Positions 22,971-33,930 of a stretch of 64,000 nt of DNA are shown here, in pieces; the stretch's first letter is position 1; the number at the start of each line of letters is the position of its first letter. This DNA comes from Annona cherimola (lineage: Eukaryota; Streptophyta; Magnoliopsida; Magnoliales; Annonaceae): NCBI GenBank assembly GCA_030490835.1, contig CM059971.1, positions 22,871,817-22,935,816 on the forward strand. The letters are read 5' to 3'. The notes beneath the pieces are model-generated. The model worked only from the letters and a program-made list of their open reading frames with translations. It had not been told where the DNA came from and made no database searches. Position numbers and translations under genes: made by a program.

Positions 22971-23049
22971 AAAATTTTCAAAAATAAATAAAAAATAGGT
23001 ATATGCGTCCGGAACATGCATCGCTCACGGGAGCATACAATCGGAGTCC

Positions 23050-23205
23050 ATTTATAAGGGATCGGAGATGGATACTCGGTTGCTATGTAAGACTAGTCCT
23101 ACTATACAAATGTTTCCATGGAAAGTCGTACCATATTTCTCAGTACGAGCAGAAGCAGAATTTATTATAGGCCTATAAGATTCCAATTATAATATAATTC
23201 CAACA
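23050..23205 (-). repeat. Fragment of the copia LTR family
   Basis: It aligns with 13386-13551 (ATTTATAA..., AGATGGATACT, GTTTCCAT, ATAATTCCAACA). Only the first ~160 bp of the LTR (minus-strand sense) remain. The break coincides with the right end of the MITE at 20917-23049. The orientation matches the copia element at 13155-18650, so it could be that element's disrupted 5' LTR. Confidence 0.65.
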
Positions 23206-23740
23206 CATACACTGTCCTCCTCGTTCATCGACAGTGAGAAACAGGCCGCGCACCTCACTGCTATCATACGCAAGTAAGGTCTCTCCTCTCTCCTTCCCTC
23301 TTCTACCTTCTTAATATATTCATAACGTTTCATGACTTTTTTTTATACCATTAAAACTTTACACTAAATTCCTTTTATACTTATGTCATTAACACAAACA
23401 TTATCTATTCTATTGAAAAATAACTTTTTCATTTTAAAAATTTATTAATTAAAATAATTCAACCTTAATATTGTTGTTAAATTACTTAATATTATATATT
23501 AATGATGTACTATCATCAATCGAGTCAGAATAGACAAAATTGTCTTTTTAATCAAGTAAATAATAATTGTATTGATGATATCAGTATGAGAGGAATTTAA
23601 AGTAAGATGTTATGATTACAAGAAAAATTTATAAAAAATTAGCGACAAATGTGATAGATACGAGTGGAATTTTTTCAAAATAAAAGATTTGATGATAAAT
23701 TCGGCATTCATGTAAAATGGGGTCAGCACGTGACATGAGA
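23206..23740. other. No gene seen
   Basis: AT-rich DNA with no recognised motif. A short pyrimidine-rich stretch (TCTCTCCTCTCTCCTTCCCTC) lies at 23280. Confidence 0.4.
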
Positions 23741-23749
23741 GACGGAGAG

Positions 23750-24123
23750 GGACTTCAGTTCTATGCTCCCGGGAGCATGGAGTGCCGCATGCTCCCGGGC
23801 GCATATACTTATTTTTTTATTTTATTTTTGAAATTTTTTTTATAAACTTGTTAGCCCAAGTGTATTTAATGTATATATTAATTTTTATCATTTTTGGAGT
23901 ATTTTAGATATTTATTTTTGATTTTGAAAATCAGTGACATTTTAGTAATTTAAAATTACTTAAAATGACACTGATTTTCAAAAATAAAAAATAAATATCT
24001 AAAATACTCCAAAAATGGTAAAAATTTATATACAGATTAAATACACTTGGGCTAATAATTTTATAAAAAAAAATTCAAAAAACCGCCCGGGAGCATGCAG
24101 TTGGGAGCATTGGACTGAAGTTC
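23750..24123. mobile_element. Hairpin-ended MITE (Mutator-like family), 374 bp, best copy
   Basis: It is flanked by a perfect 9-bp duplication GACGGAGAG (23741-23749 and 24124-24132), the hallmark length of Mutator elements. The ends GGACTTCAGTTCTATGC and GCATTGGACTGAAGTTC are inverted copies. The left end carries the perfect 16-bp palindrome ATGCTCCCGGGAGCAT and then GCATGCTCCCGGGCGC. The whole element nearly folds on itself: AAATCAGTGACATTTTAG on the left faces AAAATGACACTGATTTT on the right around 23945. Confidence 0.85.
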
Positions 24124-24231
24124 GACGGAGAGAGAGGCGGAACGAGCCGGAGCCACACATCGTCTCCGAAGCGTTTGCTCGGCAATGCCGTCGCCAGGAA
24201 TGAGAAGGAAAATCGCTGCCGATCAAGGTGA
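24124..24231 (+). other. Possible first exon of an unidentified gene (copy A only)
   Basis: A GC-rich stretch reaches an ATG at 24187 (MPSPGMRRKIAADQ) and then CAAG/GTGACTTATAG, a possible splice donor. A second exon could start after GCTATGATAG at about 26248, continuing in frame as GKGKEKVEEE before a stop. The base composition differs sharply from the intron-like DNA that follows. The corresponding exon is absent from copy B, whose homology begins at about 31205. I cannot name the gene, and the frame may be a coincidence. Confidence 0.3.
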
Positions 24232-24537
24232 CTTATAGGGTAGGGTTTTTGTTTCAAAATTTTCCCCAAATCCAAATATAGATGCTCGAATCATGTTAGA
24301 TTTTCCCAGATTCTTGCTTATGGTTATGAAATCATACTGTAGATGAGATATTTTGGTTTAAATCAAACTCTAGGCTAAGGATAGGGCATGGACGGTGCGT
24401 TAGGCATAGGTACTTTAATCCTGCTTTAGATGATTTATGGGAGGTTTATAAGTTGTTTTAATGCTGAAATTTGCATGGTTTCAAGTTCGAATTGAGTCAG
24501 CATGGGTGAACAAGCAGGGCACTCATGTAGACAGTTT

Positions 24538-24614
24538 TTTTTTTTTTTTTTTTGATGAAAATGGACACGCCCTATCCCCTCTCCCACCGACTGTGATGGG
24601 AGGATGGGATAAGA
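24538..24614 (-). mobile_element. Short retroposon insertion with ~20-bp target duplication
   Basis: GGGCACTCATGTAGACAGTT is repeated exactly at 24517-24536 and 24615-24634. Between the copies lie a long T tract and about 58 bp of unique sequence. Read on the minus strand this is a short body ending in a poly(A) tail, the mark of LINE-mediated retroposition. Copy B (around 31345-31360) has a single copy of the site and so shows the empty state. The body is too short to assign to a SINE family. Confidence 0.8.
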
Positions 24615-25458
24615 GGGCACTCATGTAGACAGTTGTATGGGCATGAATTTTTACTTTTAATGATAAATTAATTAATTAGTTGTTCTGTAGGAAGGATATA
24701 ATCAGAACCCCTAAACCGCGATGTCCAAAAAATGGAGCTTAAATAGGGAGAGCATTTTTGTTTAAACATATTTTAGATGATTTATATATGATTTTAAAGC
24801 TGTTTGAATGCTGGAATTATGGGATTTGAAGGTTCCATTGAATTGGATGAAGGGTGCAGTGGCAGGGCAGTTAGATAAGCACAAATTTGCGTTGTTGTAA
24901 ATTAATTTGACTGATTAGTGTTAATGTAGAGATGATATAAATCATAATCCATAAGTTGGTAAGGCCCAAAATAAAGCCTAAATGGTATGTAACGATGGGC
25001 AGCGCTTTATTCACCCATGTCAGATAGTTTTAATGATTGAATTGGAATAATAAACAAGTATACGACGTTAGCATAACGATTATAGAATATATTTATATAA
25101 TGAAAGTGCATGGGAAAGTATGCATAAGTTAACTCTTCAGTTTACATGCATGATTTTCATTGAAAATCCTGACATGTAAATGCTAGGAGGATGTAATTAT
25201 GGCTAATGGGATGAATGTTTTATCATTCATTCATCCATATGCTTAAATATTGTTTTGATATTTATACCAAGCAATGAGTGTTTATATGTAAGATTAAAAA
25301 GAGAAATTTAGTAAAATAGTTAAGCTAATGGAGTGTTTAGTTATTGAACAGACTTATTAGTAGGTTATAAAATTTTCAAGTAATAAAAATGAAAATTAAA
25401 TGCTAACAGCCTTAATTTAGCATTTTAGGGCTGGAGTGTGAATATGTGATTTTATAAA

Positions 25459-25855
25459 AGTGGAATGATTTTTTACAACCGGTCGGAAATGACATTTTCG
25501 ATTGGTTGTCAAGTCCTAAACTTTTTTTTTTTAAAAAAAAATTTGTTCTGAAGCTTTTTTAATGGAACTATTTCATTTGATGTATATGGGCCATAATCAA
25601 AATTTATGATTTTTGGAAATGTAGATATATATTTTTTGAATTTTAAACAGAGGGGTATTGTGGTCATTTAAAATTTTTTTAAATGACCACAATACTCCTA
25701 TGTTTAAAATTTTAAAAATATATCTATACATCTCCAAAAATCATAAAATTTGAGTTATGCATTCTATACATCTAGTCTAACAGTTTCATTCAAAAGAAAA
25801 AAAAAAACTAAAAATTAATGCTTAAAAAATGGTTTTAGGAAAGAAGCTCAAGCCT
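25459..25855. mobile_element. Foldback element, 397 bp, with long inner palindrome
   Basis: Its two arms of about 125 bp mirror each other around 25674, for example GGGTATTGTGGTCATTTAAA against TTTAAATGACCACAATACTC. The site in copy B (GATTTTATAAAATGTGATTTG near 32305) is empty. The flanks TTTTATAAA (25450-25458) and CTTTATAAA (25856-25864) form a 9-bp duplication with one change. It has no coding capacity. Confidence 0.78.
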
Positions 25856-26978
25856 CTTTATAAATGTAATTTGAAATGGGAGTAAAATAGTAAATTATAA
25901 TCTGATGGTAGTTATATTTGGTCTAAGATCATTATTATACATGGTTATTAATTTTGTATGAATTATGGATAATTTATTGAATGGATTTATGGGTTCAAAT
26001 TCTTATTAAGCTACTTAAGAACTTGGTATTTTATAGCTTATCCACCTTTGGTGAGATTTGATGATTAAAATGCTGCATGATAGATTGGTAAATAGCATGT
26101 GAATTTTAATTCAATAAAGTGAGAGCCTGATTTGGCTTAAGTGTAATGCTCATTGCTTATTTTTCCTTTATTTCATCTAGGATGAAAATAAGTATGCATG
26201 ACAATTTGAGTTTATACTTACATATATTTTCTATTTGCTATGATAGGAAAGGGAAAGGAAAAAGTTGAAGAGGAATAAAGTACAAAGGTAAGCAAGCTTC
26301 CAAAGATTTCTTTTCAAAAGCTTGTGGTAAGAAAGTTCTATTTTCTAGCTCTTATTAAGAAATATGTTATCAAATGAGTGATCAGGCTTTTCTCTTTATA
26401 AGATGTTTTTATTGCCAACAAATGATTTTATGTAAAATTTTAATTTAAGTGGTCTTGAATGTTGTGGTGCTTCCAAATATATTTACAGAAGTGGATTTGA
26501 TAATGACTATTACCCTTGTTTGTAAAATTTCAAATATGAATCTATGTTTTAAAGCAAATATTTTATAATCGATTGTTATCTGGAACTGTTTGCCCATATA
26601 TAAGTAGGGATACTCATTTCATGTCATGATGAGCAGATGATGATTATATAAAAGACCCATGCATGGGAAAAAGATAAATGAGGCTTTATCAGGGTTGTAA
26701 ATGGAGAAGTAGCCTCTTATTGATGTTGCCTTGCCATAAGAATCAAAAGATTCATGACACCTTTCTATAGAAAGGTTTTAATAGTAGTGATCAGTTGATA
26801 AGTGTTTCAGCTAAATAGGAAAATGAGTCATGTAATGGCACATGTATGTGAACTCATTCGTTATCATGCATGAATAATGCTGATTTAATGGTTTTTATGA
26901 ACTAATGCTTGGTTACTGGATTTATTGAACTCACTGCTTTTATACTAACCAGTTGAAACCAGAAATATAGAAGTTAAG

Positions 26979-27062
26979 AGCTGCGGAACCTTCGCTGTTT
27001 ATGGATGCAGTGAAGAGGAGTGGGTGTTGGCTCTTCATTTTGTGATGGTCGACTTGTATTAG
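26979..27062 (+). other. Open segment ancestral to the array monomer
   Basis: A 28-codon frame ending in TAG reads CGTFAVYGCSEEEWVLALHF. The equivalent place in copy B and in most array monomers reads NGAFTGYGYSEEVWALALHF in the same frame. The conservation of an open frame across diverged copies hints that this was the last exon of a gene, but a second frame is also open in part. No known domain recognised. Confidence 0.35.
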
Positions 27063-27499
27063 TTAAAAGACTATATGGAGTATATCATTTACTTTGTACT
27101 TTGGATGTGTTTATGTTTGATAGGTGGGGTGTGCTTGTAAATTCTATAAGATGTATTTAAACTTGGATAGTTGTACTTAGAAACATGATTAGCTAAAGAA
27201 AGAATAGATGTAAATCAGTAAATACATTCTTTTGGTATTATTGTATGTATCATGATGTCTGTCAGGTCTACATGCCCAGATGCTCTATTTATAGTTGTCA
27301 TGCTGCAGGATTCTCGTCAATAGTTATGGAACCAAGAAAAAAAAAATTAGACTGAAAATTCAGGAACACTAGAGTCTTTCGATATTTTAAAGTTGAAACG
27401 TTAGTCCCATTTATGAGCTTCACTACTTAGAAAAGATTCTTGGAATAAATGTTGCGACATGACTACTGGTTGAAACGTCATAGGTTAAGATGTCACAGG

Positions 27500-27835
27500 A
27501 ATTTGTGGGTGAAGAAGGTATGTAGAATTAGAGCATGAAATTCGTATGAACTTTACTAAGATTGGAGGGAAATTATAACATGATAATCTAGTGAATCCCT
27601 CTTTACCCTATGTTCATATGCAAAAAAATATCAAAAATGAGATGGTAGATTGGGGCTTTCACAGAAGTTGATGGGTGACGGTAAGTAGAATTAGAAAGCC
27701 AAGAACATGAAATTCATATGGACTTTACTAAGTCTGGAGGGAAATATAACATGATAATCTAATGAAACCCTCTCTACTCTATGGTCGTATGCTAAAAAAA
27801 AAAAAAAATTCAAAAATCAGATGATGGATTGTGTC
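27500..27835. repeat. Two direct copies of a ~170-bp unit
   Basis: AACATGATAATCTA(G/A)TGAA is preceded by TTTACTAAG(A/T)(T/C)TGGAGGGAAA and followed by an A-rich CAAAAAT(G/C)AGATG motif at about 27545-27650 and again at 27720-27825. Confidence 0.7.
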
Positions 27836-28486
27836 AAAGCCCCGATGAATGAAGTTATGCGCTAGGCCGAAAGGAAAGTGGCAGAAGGCGTCGTCTAGAG
27901 GATGGAAGGATAGAGTGTTGGTTTAACGAAATAGAGAAGAGTGAGGGTGATGGTGTTCATTTATATGATCAATTTCATATTAGATAATGCATGATGATGG
28001 CTAAAGCAACAAGGTCTGATGATACGGGCCGTAATGAGTATGTCTCATTGATCCTAAGTGTTTGAATTGCCTTATAATTGTGCCCACCCTTTCATGAAAT
28101 TTTCAAATGAATAATGCTCATCCCTAAGTAAAAGAAAAAAATTAAGGTAGAAAATGAATTAATTAAGAGTTATATTTAATTTATTATCGTTTCTTTTACC
28201 CTTTTGGTTAAAATATAGATAACGGAAAGAACAAAAGCTGGATTGGGATGGGCCATCAGGGACCTACTCAAATGATTGATGAAAAAGTGGGAACCATGAA
28301 GATAAGGTTGATATGGAATTTATGCATGTAAACGTTTTATAATATGGCTGTACATATGCATAAGTGCGTTATGTGCTTATTTTGTATCAACATATGAAAA
28401 TATCCATAATAAGTACTTTTATATGTGCATACAAAGTTGTCTAAACAGAAAAATTACTATAAATGGAATTATGAAAGCTGTGTTAT
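27836..28486. other. No gene seen
   Basis: AT-rich DNA between a direct repeat and a terminal-inverted-repeat element. No motif recognised. Confidence 0.4.
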
Positions 28487-28842
28487 TGTTTTTTGCATTT
28501 TGGTTTTTTTAACTATGAATATTAGTTTTTTAATTTACGAGTTTCACATATCTACTTTTTAAATGCTGTAAATTTTCCCTCTTTTCATTTTAGACCCTAC
28601 CATCAAATCACCCAAATAACGCTTGTTATAAAAAGTCTAAATTACCCTTTTGACTTAGTTAAGTCAACTCATGAGTATGAGTCTACTCATGCATATAGTT
28701 AATGATAAGATTTCTGATGTGCATTTACGACAACATTTAAAACGCAAATTAGACAAACTTGTAGGGTTTGACAAGCAAATACGCAAAATTTGTGGATTAA
28801 AAAGCAAATACACATAGTTAAATGGACCAAAATGCAAATAAC
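28487..28842. mobile_element. Terminal-inverted-repeat MITE, ~355 bp
   Basis: TTTTTTGCATTTTGGTTTTT...AACTATG on the left is the inverse of CATAGTTAAATGGACCAAAATGCAAATAAC on the right. The interior contains CTAAATTACCCTTTTGAC and a run of related AAGCAAATACGCAAA words. The superfamily is uncertain because the target duplication is not clear. Confidence 0.6.
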
Positions 28843-29189
28843 CTAATTCTAATGAAGATTTTGTTAGGAAAACTTAATGGTGCAAAAAGTGATTGACTAA
28901 TATGAATTATTTAAATTTGATTTTGTAGTTATGTATATATGTCGAATTTAGGACTTAGGAATTGTACATTGGAAATAAATTTTAACTGAATTGAAATAAG
29001 CTAAGAATGGTTAGTTTAAGTAAAAAACATCATGAATTATAGAAGTGCTTTTTTTGATATCACAAGCGAAGATGGTAGGAAAAAAAGAAATGGAGATGCT
29101 TCAAAAAGTAGAAACTTTTAGATAATGACTTACAAGGTCAAGATAAGTAGGAGCCTAGACAACAGGAGAAGGTTGAAATGGATCCTCTT
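28843..29189. other. No gene seen
   Basis: AT-rich DNA leading into the gag relic, possibly the worn leader of the gypsy element. Confidence 0.35.
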
Positions 29190-30850
29190 ATTATAGAAGA
29201 ACCATCATTATCATCAAAAAAAGGATTTCATGCAAGAGGTTTATAGAAGAATAAATGAAGCAATAGTACAAGCCATGGATGCTATGGAACAATGATGGGC
29301 TACACGGACAATAGAGATGATGAAAAATTTTATGCATACAAATAGAAACAAAGGAACTAAGAATGAATGTAGATGTTGGAGGTGAAACCATTCCACTAGA
29401 ATTCATAGCACTAACCGGTTTAAATGCAATGGGAGAAGCTATTTCCAAGGTTCTCGTGACCAGAATCAACAGGGAACAATGAAACCAAATGTAGGTTCTT
29501 ATAGGCATGAAGTGGGACCTAGTAGGGCAGGGTTAATAGAAGAAGAGCAAGTAGAAGATAATAGGAAATCCATCACATCATTCTTAGCTTTTCATCCCTC
29601 GAAATTTGTAGGAGAGCTTGATTTGACTAAAGTCGTGCAATGGTTAAGGGAGATGGAGAAATTGTTCATGATCTCTCGATGCACATAACGACAGAAGGCT
29701 ATGTGTGTGATTCATCTATTAACCCTTGAAGCTGATAACTGGTGGAACATGTTAGCTTGTACCATGACAAATACTGAGAAAATAACATAGACACAATTTG
29801 TTGAAGAATTTAAGGAGTATCTCCCTAACAATTTGAAGGACAAGAACATAGGAGAATCTGAGAAGCTCTATCAGGGCAAGATGAATGCAGCTTAATATGC
29901 ACCAAATGTAATGCATTAGTAAGTTACGTGCTTTGAATTGTAAATTCACCTGCAAATAAAGCATGCTAATTCCAAGAAGGGTTGAGAACACATCTTAGAG
30001 AAGGCCTGGCTCCATTATTGATAAGGGGTTATTTTGCGGCATTCGAAGGAGTAAGAGCATTAGAAGTTGTAGAACAGTGCCCAAAGTGCAGAAAATTGCA
30101 CGAGGGGAAGTATTTAAAGGGGACTAGCCAATGCTATAAGTGTGGTCAATCAGGTCGCTTGGTCAAGGATTTTGATTCTACAGAGGAAACTAGACCTAAG
30201 TGCTACTTGCGTAAAACTAGGTCATAAGGCAATGGAATGCACAAGTTCAAATACAAATTCATGAAAGAAACTGGCCCAACAAAAGCTATGTCGCCCTCAA
30301 ATAGATAAGGACCTATGCTTAGGTGCACATGTTAACTTTGGACGAATTGTCATAACAAGAAAAGCATGTGGTGACAGGCATGACTTATGTTTTTAAATTT
30401 CTAGCTATAGCATTATTCAATTTAGGAACTATGCATTGATCCATCTCATGTCAAAGTTTTGCCGCAAATGATTCACTTATAGATGAAATTGATACGGTCA
30501 CACATGTTCAATCATCAGTGTATAGGTTAGCCAGCGCCGACTAAGAATGTATCATTTCTAGTTCAAGGAAGACTTAGTATTGTTGCCCATAATTGAATTT
30601 AAAACAATTTTGTGGATGGATAGCTTGGGCCAATGAGGCACAACCATAATTGTAGACAGAAGAAGATATCTTCTTTTTACAATGTCAGATGAAGATATCT
30701 ATATCAAGAAATTGAAGGAATTGGGAATGGACAAGACTAGTTTCAACAATGAAGGTTGTCTATCTCATATGTCATAAATGTATAATCTTTTAATAGTATT
30801 ACAGTTAATAGAATAGAATTAATCAAAGTTGAAATAGGTATTTAGACAAA
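29190..30850 (+). pseudogene. Ty3/gypsy gag relic with zinc knuckle, start of protease
   Basis: The open piece 29479-29688 contains FVGELDLTKVVQWLREMEKL, the retrotransposon gag signature. After a stop the capsid region continues as LEADNWWNML, TQFVEEFKEYLPNNLKDKN and LYQGKMNAA. Residues in 29982-30227 include CPKC and CYKCGQSGRLVKDF, a CCHC knuckle with the His and last Cys changed. Around 30400, ALFNLGTMH with SISCQSF corresponds to the protease ALFDSGATHSFIS site, with D-S-G lost. Reverse transcriptase and LTRs were not found. The gag and knuckle style fits the Tekay/Del group. Confidence 0.8.
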
Positions 30851-31469
30851 GAAACCACATGAGAACTACTTAAGGAAGTAGAAAGAAAGTATCTTCAATT
30901 GTTTGCAAATGTTTGTGGTTTTTGAATAAAAGCTTATGCAAAGGGGAGTGAATCTAAATTCCAAAATTTAAATTTAAGCATGTGATTGAAGCATGTATAT
31001 AATAGAAATGTTAGGCCATTAAAATGACAAAATTAGAATGGTATTAATGACCTAAAATTATAAAGAGAAAAAGGACAATTAATAAAATAAATGGAGATGA
31101 GTTAAATTGATAATATTAAATGGAAAATGGAAAAATGTATTAATTAGTTTTAAATTAATTAATAGCAATTAAATGACTCTATTTAAATAATTTGAGTGAT
31201 TTAAATTATTTCCACAAATCCAAGCACAGATGCTCGAATCATATTAGATTTTCATAAATGTCTTGCTTATGGGTATGAAATCATACTATATGGGAGATAT
31301 TTTGGATTTTGATCAAATCCTAAATTGAGCTGTGCATGGCAACCAACAACGCAGTCACGTAGACAGTTGTATGGCACGAATTTTCGCCCTTAAATGATTA
31401 ATTAATTGTTCAGTAGAAAGAATATAATCGAGGGGAATGATCCCATGTCGTCAACTGCATGGGACCTTT

Positions 31470-31580
31470 TTTTGAATTTTTTTTGATCGATCTTTATTTT
31501 CATTGTCTCAGAGAATCAATACTTGGAACAGAGGGCAAGTGTGCCTAATGAGTTCCGGTTGCGCCACAACGCCGGGCTTA
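31470..31580 (-). repeat. SINE-like insertion in copy B
   Basis: On the minus strand GCCCGGCGTTGTGGCGCAACC (31555-31577) resembles the head and A box (TGGCNNAGTGG) of plant tRNA-derived SINEs. AAGTATTGATTCTC further on is a weak B box. T runs lie on both sides on the plus strand. Copy A lacks it. The adjacent GATCCCATG...CATGGGACC hairpin (31438-31466) may belong to another element. Confidence 0.4.
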
Positions 31581-33561
31581 CCTTTTTTTTTTTTTATTTT
31601 TTTTATTTGACATAGGAAGAGGATTGTTGTTTAAACGCATTTAAGATTATTTTTATATGATTTTTAAGCTGCTTAAATGTTGGAATTATGGAAATTGAAG
31701 CTTCAATCGAATTGGACGGATGGTGCAGTTGGAGGACGGGAAGGTAAGCTAATTTGACTATGTCAACGTAGAAATGATATAAATCAAAATCCCTAAGTTG
31801 TAAGGCCCAATATCGAGCCTAAATGGGATGTAATAACCAATGATGGTCACCCTACGTAGGAGAGTATGCACCTGCATTAATTAGTTTTAATGATTGAACT
31901 GGAAAAATAAACGAGTAGCCCATGTTAGCACGAAAATGATGGAATATATGTTATGAAAATGAAAGGGAAATTGTGTAAAAGTTAACTGTTCAGTTTAGAC
32001 GCGTGATCTTTTTTTTTTTTTTTTTTGATGGAACTTTTGATAGATAAATGCTAAGAGGATGTAATTATGACTAATGGAATGAATGTTTTATCATCCATAC
32101 GCTTAAATATTATTTTGATGTTTATATGCAGCTGTGAATATTTTTATGTAAGACTAAAAAAGAAATTTAAAAACAACAATTAGGTTAATGGAGTGTTCAG
32201 TTATTAAACAGATTTAGTAGACAAGGTTATAAAATTTGTTTGTAAATAAGAATGAAAATTAAATGCTAAGAGCCTTTCGTTTAACATTTCAGGGCTTGGA
32301 GTGATTTTATAAAATGTGATTTGAAATGAGAATGAAATGGTAAATTGTAATCTGACGGCAGTTAGATGAAATGGAATTTGTGAGTAATATTTGATTTAAA
32401 TTCATAATTGTTATTATTATTATACATGATTGTATATTATGTACGAATTTTTCCTATATATAATTTATTTAATGGCTTTATGGGTTCAAAGTCTTACAAA
32501 ACTACCTAAAAACTAAACTTGGTATTTGATAGCTTACCTACCTATGACGAGATTTGATGATTAAAATGCTACATCATGAGTATCTAAATTGATAGTTGTA
32601 TGTAGAATTCTAATGCAATCAAATGAATGAGAAATTACTCATAAAAGGATAGAGAGATATATTCAGATTCACCGCACAGGAATTTATCTCAAGGATAGAA
32701 ACCTTGATTGTAAGATGATTATGGTTATTGAAATGAGTCAGTTGAAAGATTCACCTTAAAGCCTTAAAGCCTTAAATGTAGTTAAGGTGGGCTGCTATCT
32801 ACTTCAGATAATTCAATTTGGGATTTAAGAGTATTTAAATAATAAAAATGAATAAAATAAATATTTTCCATTGTGGACAGCTATATGTATATATGGGTTG
32901 AGTTAAATATAATTAAAAATTTATTTTAATAAATGAAAATGTATGGGTGGAGTTGATGTTTAAAGTATTCGACTTAAGGCCAATTAAACAGCTTGTGGGA
33001 ACCGTTTAAAGAAAACAATTTGTAAGGAACTAACATGAATTATAGGAGATAAGAAGGGGTATTTGGGTTACAAGTGTTAGTAGAGGCTTAATTGGAAAGT
33101 TTGTATGCATGCAATAATCTAAAGGTTAAAACAAATTAAAAATAAAATTTTAGAATTATTACATGTTAAACGAGTGTATTCGTTGTGTACTAGGCCTGGG
33201 GGACTATGTTTAACCTAGTCTGTAAAGTAAATAGATTAAATTTCATGTGTAAAGGCCTTAAGTAAGACTTAGAATATTTATATGTATAAACTAAACGGAA
33301 GAACTTGCAACAGGTTTGTATGCTAAAAGTCCTCGAATTCCATGTTCAAAGGTCCTAATAAAAATGACATGTAGTTAGGGCATGAATGGACATGAAAAGT
33401 AGGTATACATGATAATTTGTGCTTTGATATATTTTTTATTAGGCTTTGCATTTATGTGACCTTATAACCTTAATAGAAGCAGTCTTTTGTAACCTTCTTA
33501 ATTTTAAAATATTAATTATTAATTTAAATACAAAAATATTAATTGTATTTAACATCGTTTA

Positions 33562-33930
33562 TTTATCTAGGAGACCAAATTTCATTCCAATCAAGTATGT
33601 TTATGGGTTATATTCGTTTAAAAATATAAATTCATATGTAAATTATAAAAAGCGATTAAATCCATTTACACGTGTATTAGAATATAATGATACTTTATAA
33701 AATTATTTATTCAATAAAAATGATATTTTAGGCGGTTTAGATATTGAAAATACTACTTTAAAATTAATATTTTGGTATTAAACTTTTTTTACGTTGATTT
33801 TACACATTTATAGATGAGAACCTTATAAAATGATATTAATCAGATTAAATGGTTTCTATGATAACGTAAATGATGGTTAATATAATGGATGAAGTGAATT
33901 TTACATCAACCATCAAGATTTTAAATACAA
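33562..33930 (+). repeat. Dispersed repeat R2, copy 2
   Basis: It matches 6868-7255: ATTAGAATATAATGATAC, ATATTGAAAATACTACTTTA, and TGAAGTGAATTTTACATCAA. It lies in the ~1.3 kb present in copy B but not in copy A, so it was part of a later insertion. Confidence 0.65.

Larger units (their letters stand above)
20917..23049. mobile_element. Hairpin-ended MITE split by a solo LTR
   Basis: The left part is 20917-21227 and the right part 22976-23049. Together they make a ~385-bp element of the same family. The left end GGAGCCCTGATCCTATGCTC pairs with the reverse complement of the right end GAGCATACAATCGGAGTCC. The interior has long mirrored arms around 21105 (AAATCATTGGCCTTTTAG / CTAAAATGCCATTGATTTT). 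The outer flanks ATTTATAGT and ATTTATAAG are a possible 9-bp duplication, displaced by 3 bp on the left. The solo LTR at 21228-22970 lies inside the right arm. Confidence 0.75.
24250..27480 (+). repeat. Segmental duplication, copy A
   Basis: It is collinear with 31205-35460. Paired landmarks are GATGCTCGAATCAT (24281/31228), GTAGACAGTTGTATGG (24625/31358), GGATGTAATTATG (25189/32058), GTTGAAGAG (26263/34003), GAAAGTTCTATTT (26330/34072) and TGGGTGTTGGCTCTTCATTT (27021) against GTGGGCGTTGGCTCTTCATT (35120). Copy A is intron-like, AT-rich DNA. It holds insertions absent from B at 24538-24614 and 25459-25855. Confidence 0.88.

Noticed and set aside
32820..33440. Second gypsy LTR flanking the gag relic
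   Set aside because: The AT-rich sequence with GGCCAATTAAACAGC-like words has no TG...CA ends and no partner copy near 29 kb.
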